A stretch of 64,000 nt of DNA from Neurospora intermedia (GCA_037102815.1 BTPP01000005.1:1612001-1676000), one strand, 5' to 3'; counted from the first letter of the stretch, positions 22,439 to 35,370 are shown. A program made the numbers and translations. Notes: generated by a model not told the origin, from the letters alone.

Positions 22439-23996
22439 TCACGAGGGCGGCATCCCCACCAACGCCTTGAATTCTTCGAAACACCTATCCCACATTTTTT
22501 CCCCCTGCGCCGTCTTCCTCCACCTGTCTACCCTTTCTAGACAGTCCAGGTCATCCCTCATGTGTTGTTGACTCGTAGTCCCGTTCAAGACCACCACATC
22601 CGCTCCCAGTATGGTTAACGCATACCAGGCGGCTTCCAGACTTATTCCCAACTCTCCATCTCCGCTCTCGAGATCCCCTGGCCCTGCTGGCTCTCCGGTT
22701 ACAAGATTGCCTTCTCCACCTTCTCTTTGTTCTTCTGTTACTGCTGCCGCCGCCGCCGCCCCCTCTGCCTCCAGCGCCTCCACCTCCTGTGTTGTCTTAG
22801 GCACCGCCGCCGCCAGCTCCCTTACAAACTTTTGAGTCGGCCAATCGCCCCGGTTGCCCGTCAACGTCCAGAACCCTTGGTAGCGCGTCCTCTTCTCGCC
22901 TTTCCAGCGCGTACTGTTCTGGTTCGCGCACCATCGGCGCAGCTCGTAGTCCCACCGGCGCTCGGCGCGGCGAAAGCGGTTTTGAATTACCGTCGGGTAC
23001 ACCGTCACGCGCGGGTCAGCGACAAGGTACTGCAGCTCTGGGAGGGTAATGTTGGAAATGCCTAGCGAACGAATGCGGTGTGGGACGAAGGACTGTAAGG
23101 CCGTCCAGGCTTCAAGCGTCGACACAGGGTCGGGGAAGGGGGAGTGCATTATTAGGCAGTCTATGTAGCTTGTTGTGTCCTCTTGTGATTCGGGCGAATC
23201 GGCGTGGGCGAGGTTTCGCAGAGAGGAGGTCACGGAGGCGAGGACTTGCGAGGTTATGGTTGGGTAGAGGGTGGGTTCAGCTAGGAAGGCGTCATCGTGG
23301 GGAGTGTATTTTGTTTGGATCTGTCAGAATACACGTTAGTTTACTACAGTTCCGAAGAGTACATAAGTCAGGTAAGCGACGGAGGCTAAGACTGCTCACA
23401 TATAGCTCCTCCCGGATGACGATTCCGTCCCTGATGGCCCTTCGAATACCCTCGCCAGTCAGCTCCTCGCTGTAGTGGCGCTTCATGGCAGCCGTATCAA
23501 TACCGCGGAAGCCTTCCTTGATGGCCTGGTAGACCAGGTCGGCGGTACGGTTTTTCTTCCAGGCTGTGCCATAGATCATTCGTGGCATATTGACCTTTGG
23601 GTGGAGGGGATCTGACCCCGCAGGGCTGTTGCTTGACGCATCCGCGCTCGCCATGGTGGTGGTACTACGGGTGCCTCTCAGCTGCCTGGTAGCAATGGAA
23701 GAGAAGGCAGCGCCGCTTGTGCTCCAAGCTTCACAACCTTGTGTGGTGGTCTTGTTGTTCAAAGAACAATGATAGCACGGGATGCCGTTGGTGTTGGTCT
23801 GACGCGGATGGAGGGAGAGCCCGCGGGCGTGGGCGTGGGCATGGGCAGGACGGTTGGGAGATGGTCGCACGATGAGACGGTAGGGCAGCAAGGGCAGCAG
23901 CTTTGTGGACGCAGAAGAAGTGTTCGCAAAAGCACGCACTTGGGGCACGGGTTGAAAGCAACACAAAGACTGTCCTCTTTTGAGGCGAAGGGCCAT
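22439..23996 (-). CDS. aldo/keto reductase-like protein
   Basis: Two exons, 23996-23400 and 23320-22439, give 492 residues from the first ATG. The AKR barrel starts at MPRMIYGTAWKK. Candidate tetrad positions are visible: Asp in FRGIDTAAMK, Tyr in RHYSEELTGEGI, Lys in IQTKYTPHDD (just after the splice) and His in CLIMHSPFPDP. SLGISNIT follows further on. The C-terminal half is atypical. It has a long Glu/Ala/Gly insert (EALEAEGAAAAAAVTEEQRE) before the last helices (LEAAWYALTILGADVVVLNG), so the cofactor end departs from classical AKRs. The first 114 residues are a basic, Ser/Arg-rich leader with an AHAHAHA stretch, which could be a mitochondrial presequence. An internal ATG at 23654 (MASADASSNS) would give 378 residues and is a serious alternative start. 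Substrate unknown. Confidence 0.85.
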
Positions 23997-25429
23997 TGGC
24001 TGATACGGGCCAGAACTACCTACCTTACCAAGCTAGGTAGGTACCTCTACATAGGTCGTCTCGGGTACGGATGACTTGTGGGCTGCAACTGACAAGGAGG
24101 GGCGCCAGTTGCCCTGAGTGCCAGTGAGTCGTGCCAGTTCCTCCCGTCCTTGCCCTCGGCGCTTCCTCGTCTCTACCGTATGTATGTATTGGGCTACCTC
24201 GTCCACACCTTGGATGACTTGCAGCGGTCCCTAGATGCCGGCTTCAGATGGGTGCTGGAATTCCTTCAGACCGGTATCGAGTCTCAGCCAGTAAGGTCGG
24301 GTAGAAGCCCAGTGGGTAGAGCTACACTGTATGTGTGGTATATGCCCGATGCAGGAGTGATCAGTAGCAGGGCCTACCTAGGCAGGAAGCAGCGCATCAA
24401 GCGAGTCGATAAAGTCCAGAGACGCAACTAGCTTCTATTTGCTTCCACTATTTGAAATTTGATCACACGTGTGGCCAGCGTCCTTGAGTCGAGGCTGGGT
24501 GTTATGCCTGATAGCCGTCCGGACTCCAATCCAGACCGCGTCGGGTATGAGAGTGGTGGATGAACGAGGCAACGAGGCTCTGTTAATCTGCTCTTGGCGA
24601 TAGCAAGGTGGATTGGGTGGGAAAGGAAGGGAAATAAGGATGGTCGGTAGATGGTCTAGAATGGCTTGGCTCGCAGGGCTTGACTAGTAGGTGTGATAGT
24701 AATGGCAAATGGGGCATGTATACGACGGACTGCCGTTGTTGAAAAAGGATCCAGCTCCCAGCGTGTAGTGTACACTATGGTAATTGATAGACTCAATGGT
24801 CGAACCAATATCTCCAGAGAGGGGTCGTCGCATTTGGCTCATTCCTTCCTAGAACAGTATTCCTTTGCGGGCGGGCGGGGTACGTAGGTAGGGGTTAAAC
24901 AACTGACGAAATAGTATCCGACGTGTAGGTAGTGTACATGATACAATCGAGGTACATACACGAACCTGACGAGGAAGGGATGCAAAGGGGTCAGGTCATG
25001 GTGGAAATTGTTAGTGCTAGCGCCGACTGACCGATCTACGCAGTACGCAATAGAGGCGGGTGCCCTGGTTCGGCAAACCACCACACTGGATTCCTTGTCA
25101 GGGCCGCTTTATCCGCGAGACCGGCCCGGATATTAACAGCCTAGGTAGGGCGCCCAAACCGGCGAGTGCCCCGCCATCAACCCCATGGGGCCAAAGAGGA
25201 GTCGATCTGTTAAGGTACTGTACTGCTAGGTACTGTAGTGAATGGGAATGAGGGGAAACAGGAACGACTCCATCGAAGACGACGAGGGGAACAGGCATCT
25301 ATGTAATGCGTGTTTATCTCTCAATCGCCAGTTCTTGTCTGTTTAAAACCACCCATCGACAACTGTCATCTGTCCAGCTTGAGAGATACCCGAGCATCCA
25401 TCGCGTGGAGGATACACTAACCAGCAACA
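23997..25429. other. divergent intergenic region
   Basis: This is the upstream DNA of the AKR-like gene (leftwards) and the Gfo/Idh/MocA gene (rightwards). It contains clustered TACCTACC/TAGGTAGG motifs at 24018-24045 and repeats of GTACTGTACTG type near 25215-25240. No gene is supported. Confidence 0.5.
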
Positions 25430-26746
25430 ATGGCCTCCAACACCCCATTCACCCTCAAGTGGGGTATCATGGCAACCGGGTGGATTGCTGAGAGTGAGTC
25501 CCCCCCCAACCCCATGAGCATCTGGACCACAGTGGACAAGGCAGCAAGCTGACCAGAACACGGCCTGATCAGCATTCACCCAGGATCTGCTCACCAATCC
25601 CGCCACCACCCGCGACGTGCACGATGTCCGCCACGAGGTCGTTGCCGCGGCCTCGTCTAGCTCCAAGCAGAGGGCCGACGAGTTCCTTGTCAAGGTCAAG
25701 GCCCCCAGTTCGGCCAAGGCCTACGGATCCTACCACGAGCTCGTCGCCGACCCCGAGATCGATATCATCTACGTGGCCACCCCGCACAGCCATCACTTCC
25801 AGAATGCCATGCTTGCTCTCGAGGCCGGCAAGAATGTCTTGTGCGAAAAGGCCCTCACGGTAACGGCCTCGCAGGCCCGTAAGCTGGTCGACATGGCCAA
25901 GAAGAAGAACGTCTTTTTCATGGAAGCAGTCTGGACTCGCTATCAGCCCATCAGCATCAAGGTCAGGGAGTTGATCCAGTCTGGAGTCATTGGCCCCGTC
26001 TACCGTGTTATTGGTACGTTATGCCGACGTGATGTTAGTGAGAATCATATACTGACTGAGTGGCTACAATAGCCGATCTGTCGTTCGGCAATGACCAACC
26101 CGATGGCACCGTCAGCTTCGCCGACACCCACCGCATGGTTAACCCGGACCTGGCTGGTGGTGCCCTTCTTGACCTCGGCATCTACTCGCTGACATGGGTC
26201 TTCCAGACCATGTACCATCTGCAAAAGGAGAAGGAGAAGCCCAAGGTTGTGGCGGCCGTCCAAAAGTACCATACGGGCGCCGACGAGGCTACCAGCATCA
26301 TTGTGCAGTGGCCGCAACACAAGAGCCAGGGCATTGCCCTCACCTCTCTCCGGCTAGCGACCGGGGTGGACAAAGAGAGCACGGGCGGACCGGGCATCCG
26401 GATTCAGGGCTCCGGCGGCGAGATTCACGTGACGGGACCGGCGTTTCGGCCGCTGCAGTACAAGGTGATCCGAGGTGATGCTGGCGGCAAGATCGAGACG
26501 GTCGACTTTTCGATCCCCAAGGATCCCGAGCGGGATTGGGGCCACGGCATGTTTTGGGAGGCGGACGAGTGCGCACGCTGCATCCGGGACGGCAAGAAGG
26601 AGAGCGAGTCGTTGCCGTGGGAGGAAAGCCTGGTGATGATGGAGGTGATGGAGGAAGCGCTGAAGCAGGGCGGAGTGACGTATCCCGACCTGATCACGAC
26701 TGATGTGTTTGATGCGCAGAGCCCCCTGAACACGGGCAAGAGGTAA
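25430..26746 (+). CDS. Gfo/Idh/MocA-family NAD(P)-dependent dehydrogenase
   Basis: Three exons, 25430-25493, 25573-26013 and 26073-26746, give 392 residues. The N-terminus LKWGIMATGWIAE is the Rossmann strand-loop of the family. VATPHSHHF and GKNVLCEKALTV follow, with the catalytic-region Lys of the EK motif and Ala in place of the usual Pro. The C-terminal alpha/beta domain contains NPDLAGGALLDLGIYSLTW, the standard central-sheet motif. The overall pattern (ALLDLGIY, WTRYQP, RDWGHGMFWEADECARCIRDGK) resembles dimeric dihydrodiol dehydrogenase / D-xylose 1-dehydrogenase (NADP+). Substrate assignment is by similarity only. Exon 1 ends within a codon (A|CA), and the frame closes through both introns. 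The start ATG follows ACCAGCAACA, a plausible fungal context. Confidence 0.92.
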
Positions 26747-29143
26747 AGTGATGGGTCCGGTCGGTCTGGCTAGAGGAGGTCGTCAGCCGAAGTGCATGGC
26801 AGCGCGCAGTGTGCAGTGTGCAGCGCAGCATTGCAGCCGAACTCAAACTGCTGTTCATTAGAGTGCGACGGTAGCCAACGTGGAGTCCATCGATGGGAGA
26901 AGTGAGAAGTGAGATCGGAGATTTCTTCTTCAAAGACATGAACCAACAAGGGAGACTCAAGTTGTGATGGATGCACCCCCCAGCGTGTCGAATGAACAAG
27001 TACCTAGAGGTGTCTCCATGTGCCCCTCATGTAGCGGCCTTGTACCTGACTCTGTGTCGTGCCAGCAGGAGCCGGAGTCCCCCCCATGCGTGCGGACACA
27101 GGCAGTCATGATGCAGTCAAAACTGGCGGCCAGCAAGTTAGACTTGTGCACCCTTCAGGCACATTTAGGCCCCCCTCTGGTTCCTCCAGAATCCACACAT
27201 CTGGGTCCGATCAGAGTCAGACTTGGTCTGTCAAACGGTACACAGCAAGGTTGAGCAGGTTTTACAAACCGGCAAAGATTACCGAACGAGCGAGGGCTGT
27301 CGTCGGGAGATTCCGATCGATTCTATACGGCGGCTGTCGTGATGATGTTGAAGAAACCGTCAAAGGCTGGCGCGGCTCCGAGAGAAAATTGGATGCGAAC
27401 GCCCGTCAGCCACCGTCAGCCCATCACGCACAGACGTCACTTTGGGGGCTTATTTTATTTTTTCTCCTTTTTTGGTATTGGTGTTTATTTGGGAGTAGGT
27501 AGGAGGGTTGTGTTCGATGTTAGCTGAGGTGTGCTACTACTCTACCATAGGGGAGAAAAGCTCCATGATGCGGGTCAGTGCAACTGCATCATACAGTACA
27601 CTAGACTAGACTACTCTACACTACATACACTACTGTACATGTTCTTCCGTTCTCTCGAACAGCGGACCTCGTCAACGAACGTACACTAGCGACGGGAAGG
27701 CCCATGTCGAACCCGTTTTACGTCACGAACTCCTCTTGGTCGTGGTGATGACATGGCTCTTTCTTCAGAACCCAACTAGCTACTGCAGGCTGCCAGCTCC
27801 GAACCACTCGGCTTGGGTCAATTGGTCTCCGTGCCCAATGGGTCAGGGATGCAGTCAGCGTGGTAGGGACCTGAGCTGAGGTTCCATGCTTCAACGAGCC
27901 CGGGGCCCGGGCAGCTGTTCCTCTGACACTCCATACATACCATGGCAGCTTCTTAATGGAGAAAAGGGAAGTGAGAAGGAGGGAGGAAGTGGACAGACGT
28001 TGCCCGTCACTCCACCGTTCGCCGTTCGTGGGCGGCAACTGCATCCTTGATCATGCATTGTGCGCATGTAGAATATGTAGTGTATAGGTATGTACTACAC
28101 TAATGTATGTATGTACATAGCGGTGCGCTAGGTAGGGCAGGTAGGGTGCGGGTAGCGGTAGCGGTTACGAGTCACACTGCCGCGGTGGAACCTTGCATCT
28201 CTTTTTCACTTTGCACTTTGTGCCTCTTGGGAGCCGACCTCTCACACCTCGCCAAGTGCGTTTGTGTGTTAAATCCCCATCCCATCCTGGCCTCATCGCC
28301 CTAGGTTCTCTGCACCCGGCTCATCATCCCCGGGGCGTCCTACACTACCTATACCTACGTTCTGGAAGAGGTACGAGGCGCGCCAGCACACGGCAAGGAG
28401 CCACCAGCCCTGCCCAAGTCCTGCTGCAGCCTGCAAGCCGGCCGGCGTCTAACCACACCTGACGTCGAGCGAGTTCGGTTCGGCTTCTCATCCGGTCCTC
28501 TCAGACACTTTGGTCTAGCCCGGAGGTTCACTGCGCAATAAGCTCAGCCTCGCCCGAACCAGCGGTCAAGTTCAGAGTCACTCAGATCTTAGACACGCCC
28601 TTTTGTGCTCACTCTCAGTCAAACAAGCCCTCGCCGAATGCGGGGTAACGGCCCAACTGTTTGGACCAGAAAAACACAGCCCGGGACAACGCAACTTGCT
28701 GAACAACACAACCTAATACACACAACACCTCATACCTCAGCATACAAGCACACAACACACACCACCATTCCACCTTGTCCGGCCACCTAGGCCCACTCGG
28801 CTCATTGTCCGACCTCCCCGACCCTCCATCCAACTGCTTGCTTGTGCTGGCCAGCTCTCTCCTACTACTATCACGCACTCCTGCTTTAGCCTCAGGGGTA
28901 AATCCAGCTCGTCGGGAGGGAAAAAAACAAAAGCAAAGGATTTCTTGGAGCCCAGTGGTTGAGTTGGGTATCATTCGATTCGGAACCTCACTTGGCACCG
29001 CCTTGTGCTTGGTTGTCTTGCGTTGCCTCGAGTTCACTACCCCTGGCTATCACCTTGTCAGAGAAAAAAAAAAGTCTCCTTAGCGTATGTGCGCATTGCT
29101 GTTTCCTTGACCTTCGCTCCTTACCTTGTCACTCCCCGGTAAG
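26747..29143. other. intergenic region upstream of trm9
   Basis: This contains the 3' flank of the Gfo/Idh/MocA gene and a long upstream region for trm9. Short TA-, TACTAC- and TAGGTAGG-type motifs occur at 27590-27640 and 28075-28150. No open frame has convincing coding character. A long trm9 leader with small upstream ORFs is possible but cannot be shown from sequence alone. Confidence 0.45.
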
Positions 29144-30112
29144 ATGGGAGCACATTCACTACCCTCCGCGTCAGCGGCTGATGCTGTTGCAAAGCTGGCA
29201 GCAGCGGAAGCTTTGAAATCAACTGCCGCCTCTGCCGCCTCTGCCGCCTCTGCCCCTGGCAGTAGCACAGAGACAGCTTTGGGAACCGCACAAGGTGCGA
29301 GTGCAGCCGGGGGCGCGGGTCCGGTCACTGCGGTGCCCTCCTCAGATACCCCATCGGTAGCGGTGGACCCAGAAGCTGAGGCGGAGGCCTACGAGCGTGC
29401 CAACGTTCACAACGTGTACGAGGCTATTGCACCGCACTTTTCGGCCACGCGGTACAAGCCCTGGCCTGCCGTGGCCCAGTTCCTGCATGCCCAGCAACCT
29501 GGATACGTAGGTCTCGATGTGGGCTGTGGCAATGGCAAGTACCTGGGTGTCAACAAGAACGTCTTCATGGTGGGCTCGGATCGGAGTGCCAATCTTGTTG
29601 CTCATGCCAACGAGCGTGTGAAGGAGCTGCAGAAACCGCAGCAGCAGCAACCTGAAGCTGAAGTCGTCAGAGCCAGAATAGGTGGCAGCAAGAAAGAGAA
29701 GAAGCAAAAACAAGAAGTACCTACAGGCGGCGAGCGTGAGTCAGAGGCTCCGAATGCCGTCATTGGGAAAGAAACCGGCAGTGAGGTGGCAGTGGCGAAC
29801 GACGTGCTTGTGGCCGATGGGCTATCGCTGCCCTTTCGTGAAGGCCGAGCTGACTTTGCTATCTGCATCGCCGTCATCCACCACATGTCCACCCGGACTA
29901 GGCGACAGGAGGCCATTCGACAGCTCCTGAAATGCGTCAGACCCGGCGGCCAAGTCATGGTGTATGTCTGGGCATTGGAGCAGGGCGAAAGTCGTCGTGG
30001 ATGGGACGAGGGCGGAGAGCAGGATCTGTTGGTCCCTTGGGTGTTGAAGAGTCAACAACCCAAACCCAAGAAGGAAAAGCAGCCCAAGGCTTCGAAGCAG
30101 AAGCAAAAGTGG

Positions 30113-30145
<33 letters not shown>

Positions 30146-30574
30146 CAGACGCATGAGCAGGCGAATACGCCAATGCAGCAGCAGAATCATGATAGCACCG
30201 AGCCACAGGAAGCTAGCACCGCAAAAAATGTTGGGGAAAAGGAGGCGGCCCCAACATCATCATCAATATTATCACCGTCGTCCGTCCCCAAAGACGCTAG
30301 CATGACGATCGGCGGCGGCACGGGGGCGGGCGTAACCGAACCTGCAAGCGCAGCCGCAGCCGCGGTGGCAGGCCCTGATGCCAAGACCGACACCGGGGAT
30401 GCCGCCGCCAACGCCGACGCAGTCTTCCAGCGCTACTATCACCTTTACCGTAACGGTGAGTTGGAAGAGGATGTGTTGGCAGCGCGAGGCGCAGTCGTCA
30501 TGAGCGGATATGAGCGCGACAACTGGTGGGTTGTGGCTACCCACGCTACCAATGACGATACATTGCAGGACTAG
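29144..30574 (+). CDS. trm9: tRNA wobble-uridine carboxymethyl methyltransferase Trm9
   Basis: Intronless, 476 residues from the ATG at 29144. An Ala/Ser-rich extension covers residues 1-75. The Trm9/ALKBH8 methyltransferase core then starts with ERANVHNVYEAIAPHFS and RYKPWP, followed by SAM motif I VGLDVGCGNGKYL (residues 122-134), ADGLSLPFREGRADF and CIAVIHHMST (about 224-250), and VRPGGQVMVYVWALEQ. The C-terminus YYHLYRNGELEEDV with SGYERDNWWVV closes the family pattern. In the family the enzyme, activated by Trm112, methylates carboxymethyluridine-34 in certain tRNAs to mcm5U. Two inserts are unusual. One is a Lys/Glu-rich loop (about 163-220). The other is an about 125-residue low-complexity segment (about 303-425) with a run of 11 Gln, placed just before the C-terminal piece that completes the fold. 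Confidence 0.94.
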
Positions 30575-33218
30575 TCTAGTCATGTGTTTTGTCGACTCAG
30601 GACCGTCAAACAGAATTAGAATCACCAACTTGAATTGTTAAAGGCAGTGAGCCGATCTCCCTACCAAAGAAAGAATAGAAGTCATGACTGCATACTGCAT
30701 TACATCCATCCATCCATCCACGACCTCTTAGCCACTGTCGCCGACCCGGTGCCTGACGCTATCGCTAGTGGTTCAAGCGATTGGTTCAAACCTCGCACTT
30801 TTCCTCAAACCAAACCCTGATCCTGCAGACAGACCTTTTACCCCTGCGTCATGTCTCCCGTCTTGGTCTCCTTTGTTGTTTTAGTACTATGTATAAGGTG
30901 AATGGTGCCTTGCAGTTGGTCGTCGTGCCTGCCTTGCCCTGACTTCAGATTCCCTGATTTTTTTCGCTTATCGAACGGTACCTGAACTGATTGACCATTG
31001 GGAGATGGAACAGATGATGATGAGAAGCGAGTTTCGGTCCTCCTGACCTCCTGGTCGGTCTAACATGGCCTAACCTAATGTACCTGACTAATTTGAACCT
31101 AACCAGGGCAACTGTGACGTGATGGACAAGTGAGGTGAGCATGTAGTTCTTGACCCCGTTCCTGGGGTTCCTGATGTTTTTCGGTGTCATCGTCAACATC
31201 GAGGTAGTGAATTGGCGGTATCGAACGTATGGTACCTATGTATGTGTGTATGTATGTATGTAGTAGGTAATGTGGATACCCCTTGCTATGTAGGAACAAG
31301 CTTCGCTCGCCTAGCAAGCCTTCTTTTGAGATCCCATTTCCCATCTACCCAATCTCCGTTTTCTGCAGCCCCCGAGCCTACTACGAGTCCATCTCAACTA
31401 GTGTGTAATCGACTGACACCCTTGTCAACCCGAACAATGTGATTCATCCGTGTTCAATCGTCCATGTTGTCCTTGTGGACATGAAACTTTCTGATACTTG
31501 ATAGTTCTTTCTTTTTCTCGCAGTTTATCTCTTCATTGAAATTTAATTCTTTTTTATCTTGAAACCTTTTATCTATCACCGGGGTCTAGAACATGGAGAA
31601 GCCGAGGATTTGATACAAGATTATTACTCACGTTTGATACGGCTTGAACTAAACGACGCCTTCGAGATTTTAATGAGCAAGGGCAAGTGACTTCAAAGTA
31701 CCTCGAATAGTTGACCAATCTGATGCGGGTTGATGTCTTCCTTGAACCAAAATAAATGCAAGAACCACTGAAACTAATCTTCCTATTCGTTGAAATAACA
31801 ATTTCATAAACTCCGATCCGAATCCCCTTGTATCTTTTTTCTTTTCTCTTGTTCTATGTTGTAGCCTCCATAAATGCCCCAAGGAAATTACCGAAAGGTG
31901 AAAAAGGGGAGGAAAAAGGAATTGTACATAAGCTGAATCTTCTTCTTTTTCTTCCAATCCGAATGAGTCCTTCTCGTTTGATCCCGCCGTACTCGCCATG
32001 TTTTCCGTGTTCCGTCTTTTGGTTGGTAGCCCTGTTTCACCGCGCTGCGCCGTTCTTGACCTTGAATGGTTGTTTTACATTTTCGTTGCCTAGGTAGTTC
32101 CCGTCCCCGGTCCCATCCCAACAAATGACAAGACGAAAGGAAATCCGCTAGTTCAACCTATCATGCCCAAACTGCTCTTTCTCTATGTTTTGAATACCGC
32201 CTTCCTATCTCGTACAGTCTGAGCCATTTCGCGGGAAGTGCATCAAGGGTGATCAATCAGATGGTTGCTGGAGAACAATTTGCCAAGGAAAAGGAAACAA
32301 GAGGTGTGACAGGTGAGACAGGCTGAAGAAGTCCCCCATTATTCGGTGAGATACCAGAAGTCACACCCCAGAAAAAGAAAAACCGAGGATGAAAACCAAA
32401 CAGGAAGATAGAAAAGGAAGGAGAGCCATATCGTTTTTGAATTTCGTCAATTCGTCCCAAGAACATGAGAGGGTGAACAAGAGGCTGAGTGCTAAGTGGA
32501 TTGTATTGGGGACCCAAAAGTGTCTGAAGGGTATGATGTGTGGTTTGAACCTCGAACCGGACAAAGGAAAAAAAAAACCCCGTGTGGGAATAAGCCGTGC
32601 GTGTGTGGAAAGACACAAAAGCAACAAAAAGAAACAGAATGTGTTAAAGTAGAAGCTATCTCATAAGTATCCCTCCAAGTGAACTGTTGCTGGCATCTGA
32701 GGTATATCTGTATGGTATCCAAAGTATACTGTTTTCGGTATCCGTGTCCGTATGTTGTATCCGTGTTTTATGCCAGATCTGTGGTATCAAGTACATGAAA
32801 GAAAAATGAATAAGCGAGCCGAGACCGAAAGAAACCGAAGAAGAAGAAGAGGAAGGAAAAAGGAAAAAGAAAAAAAAGGAAAAAAGAAAGAAAAAAAAAC
32901 CCCGTGGTAATGAAATCTGTGTATTTTTTGCCTGTTTGATCGTAGCACTGAGGGAAAACGAAAGTGATCCTGTACTAGGCGTGTGCTTATTGAATGGCTG
33001 ATGAAACCAAACACGTAGCCGGGGCGTGTCTGGAAGAATGAAAAAAATGCTCGTCATGGCTCGAGCTGGAAGGTTTGATGCCGAGAAGCTTGTCCTCGGT
33101 CTCAGAGTATTCCAACTCAATCACGTAACTTCATGCGTGATAGGTCGTCCAACAGAAGCAGTCTAGATTTTCCTTCAATCACACCGTCCAAAGCTTGTTT
33201 TGCTCTTGACTGGCTCCC
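30575..33218. other. intergenic region between convergent genes
   Basis: This holds the 3' flanks of trm9 (+) and the Myb-like gene (-). Simple repeats: (CATC)n at about 30706-30722 and TATG/TGTA units at about 31236-31262. Strongly purine-rich DNA lies at 32817-32910. No gene is supported. Confidence 0.5.
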
Positions 33219-34584
33219 TCACTCCAATCTCTGTCCACGTCGTGACGATGTCATGCCAGGTGGCGGTCCAAAAGACGAGTAACCATCCTCTTGTCGAGGT
33301 TGGAAGTGATGCCGTCTCCTGCTTGTCTCACGTATCCCTCCCGCTTCCGGACTTGCCCGTCTTTTGACGGTTCCAAGTGGTTCCAAGGGCGGATAGGCGG
33401 AGTAACCAGGATGACTTGGTCCAGGGCTCGTCGTGTCACTGTGGGTTGGGCTCACCATACTGGTCATGCCACCCGTCGAGTATGCAGGCGTGCTGTAGGG
33501 GCTTACTCCGGTCGTCAATTCGGCGACGCTTGGCAGCATCCCCCCACGGCTCTGATGGGTATAGCTCGATGTATGGATAGGAGCCAGACCTATAGCTGGC
33601 GCCAACGTATAGCCGCTGGGGTCGCTGTGATGGTGTGGCGGAGGGGGTGGTGCAAAGGACGATCGTGTCGGTAAGCTGTCGCGCCGAGCTGCCAGTGGCC
33701 GTCCGCCGGACGAAGGAGGTGGTATGAAAGGTCCAGGGGGGCCGCGGCTGTACCTTGGTGAAGATAGGGTGGGAATATCTCTCGGGAGGCTTCCTTGAGA
33801 CTGGGAGTGACCATGATGGCCTCTCGAAGTAGGCATTCGATGGTGCATGACTGAAGAATCCCCCAAGGCTGCTGTAGTCAGCGCGAAGGGAACAACTCCC
33901 GCTCGTCTGGCCATATCGACTTCACCCAACTGCCAATGCATTGCTTCAGCGGCACGCCAGGGAACCTGCATTTCTTCAGCAACCTTTGCCCACATTTCGG
34001 GTTTAAACCTGTGGACTGTCAGGTATGGTCTTTGTTGGGAGAACGGGGTTTAATTTTACCTCTCATAGAGCCTTGCCAGCTTGTTCTTGCGCTCCTCATC
34101 CCACTCACTGCGTCTCTCGAGGTAGTTTTGGTAGTGAAGACGGCAGCTGATAGAGCTGCGACCTGGTAGACGCTTGGAAATATCATCCCATTTCATCCCG
34201 CTTCCGCGAAGCTCGATGATCAGTGCGTCTTCTTCGGGCGACCATTTGCTCTGCTTTTTGGCTGGCGACTCGGATGTATGCGGTGGCATGGTTCGTTTCC
34301 CGCCGCTTCCAGGACGAACTGAGTTGACGCTTCCTGATCCTGATTTCCCCAAACTGCCTCCTGCTCCTGGTCCGCCGGCACCGCTAGACCTCGGAGATCG
34401 GGTGCCAGTGGCTGGAGCAAACGTGGCGAATGATGAACCGCCAAGAGCAGGTGGTGCCACCGTCGTGGTAGGCGGTATTGTCGTTGCGGATGTGTATTGG
34501 GAATGAGCCACGGGGGCCTCATCTGAGTCGGAACGTTTGAGGAGTGATGCGATATCCACGATGGCGGTATCTACAAAGGCACCA
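33219..34584 (-). CDS. Myb/SANT-like DNA-binding protein, 5' end unresolved
   Basis: Two coding exons are clear: one ending at 34060 and 34008-33219, joined within an Arg codon (GER|FKPEMW). The product has a Ser/Gly-rich N-terminal part, then a Myb/SANT repeat: SKWSPEEDALIIELRGSGMK, WDDISKRLPGRSSISCRLHY and a third helix near residue 150 of the visible frame. A second SANT-like stretch follows (WDEERKNKLARLYERFKPEMWAKVAEEMQVPW). The C-terminal 220 residues are Pro/Ser/His-rich. This is a nuclear DNA-binding architecture; targets are unknown. The open frame reaches 34601 without an ATG. A plausible acceptor (CTATTTTAG) at 34585 suggests a missing upstream exon. The first in-frame ATG (34289) would begin MPPHTSESP, just before the Myb repeat. 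Confidence 0.82.
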
Positions 34585-35370
34585 CTAAAATAGGGAGTTG
34601 TTCATAGACCAAGGGAAGGTAGGCTCGCGGTTGGATTGTCTTGGCTGGCACGGTTGGCTTGGAGTGATGGATGATCGAGTAGTTCTCGAGGAGGATACGT
34701 CGAAGTTATAGTTCTTCGGGGCTGTTCAAGAGTGCTATGAAAGCTGAATAGGTGGATCTTGAATCCTTCTGCTAATGCAGGTCAAGACTGGTTGTGAGAC
34801 CGTTGGAGAGTGATGATTTGTCGTTGAAGGGTGTCTCGAGGCGCAAAGACATGTGGGGAAGAAGAATGATCCAAAGATGTGCCTTTTCGACCGAGAAAAG
34901 GGACTCAGCCGGAAGGGGCTATTCGTTTATCTTCTTGAACGAGATGTTGTGTTTGTTGATTGGTGATGTACAGACCAATGGACTTGAGCGATACTAATGA
35001 GGCAGAAAAGGAGAGCCAATTCGTATGACTGCTCTATCTATAAACCGGTCCACTGGAGCTCCGTTCAGGAATGGGTTAATCTTCCATACTTTGAGCTTTC
35101 GTCCGGTGCCAGGTCAGAGCTAGGAAGCAAGGAAGAAGGTTTTGAGCGGTTCCCGGGAACATGCGCTTTACAGATTGGGATGAAAGGCGAGTTGCAAGCT
35201 CAAGACTGTATACCTCCGCAGGCGGCGAGGCTGGTGCGTGACAAGACCAGGATCTCCTGTGAAGGAGATGGATACAGACTAGGGACGATAGAAGCATCAA
35301 AAGATACAAATGCAGAGAGCATCATAATCATAGCCAAGAGAGCACATATGTACTTACATGAGCAGGACCA

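Noticed and set aside
29126-29143. Start of trm9 at an upstream TTG
   Set aside because: Not a normal start codon; an ATG follows six codons later in the same frame.
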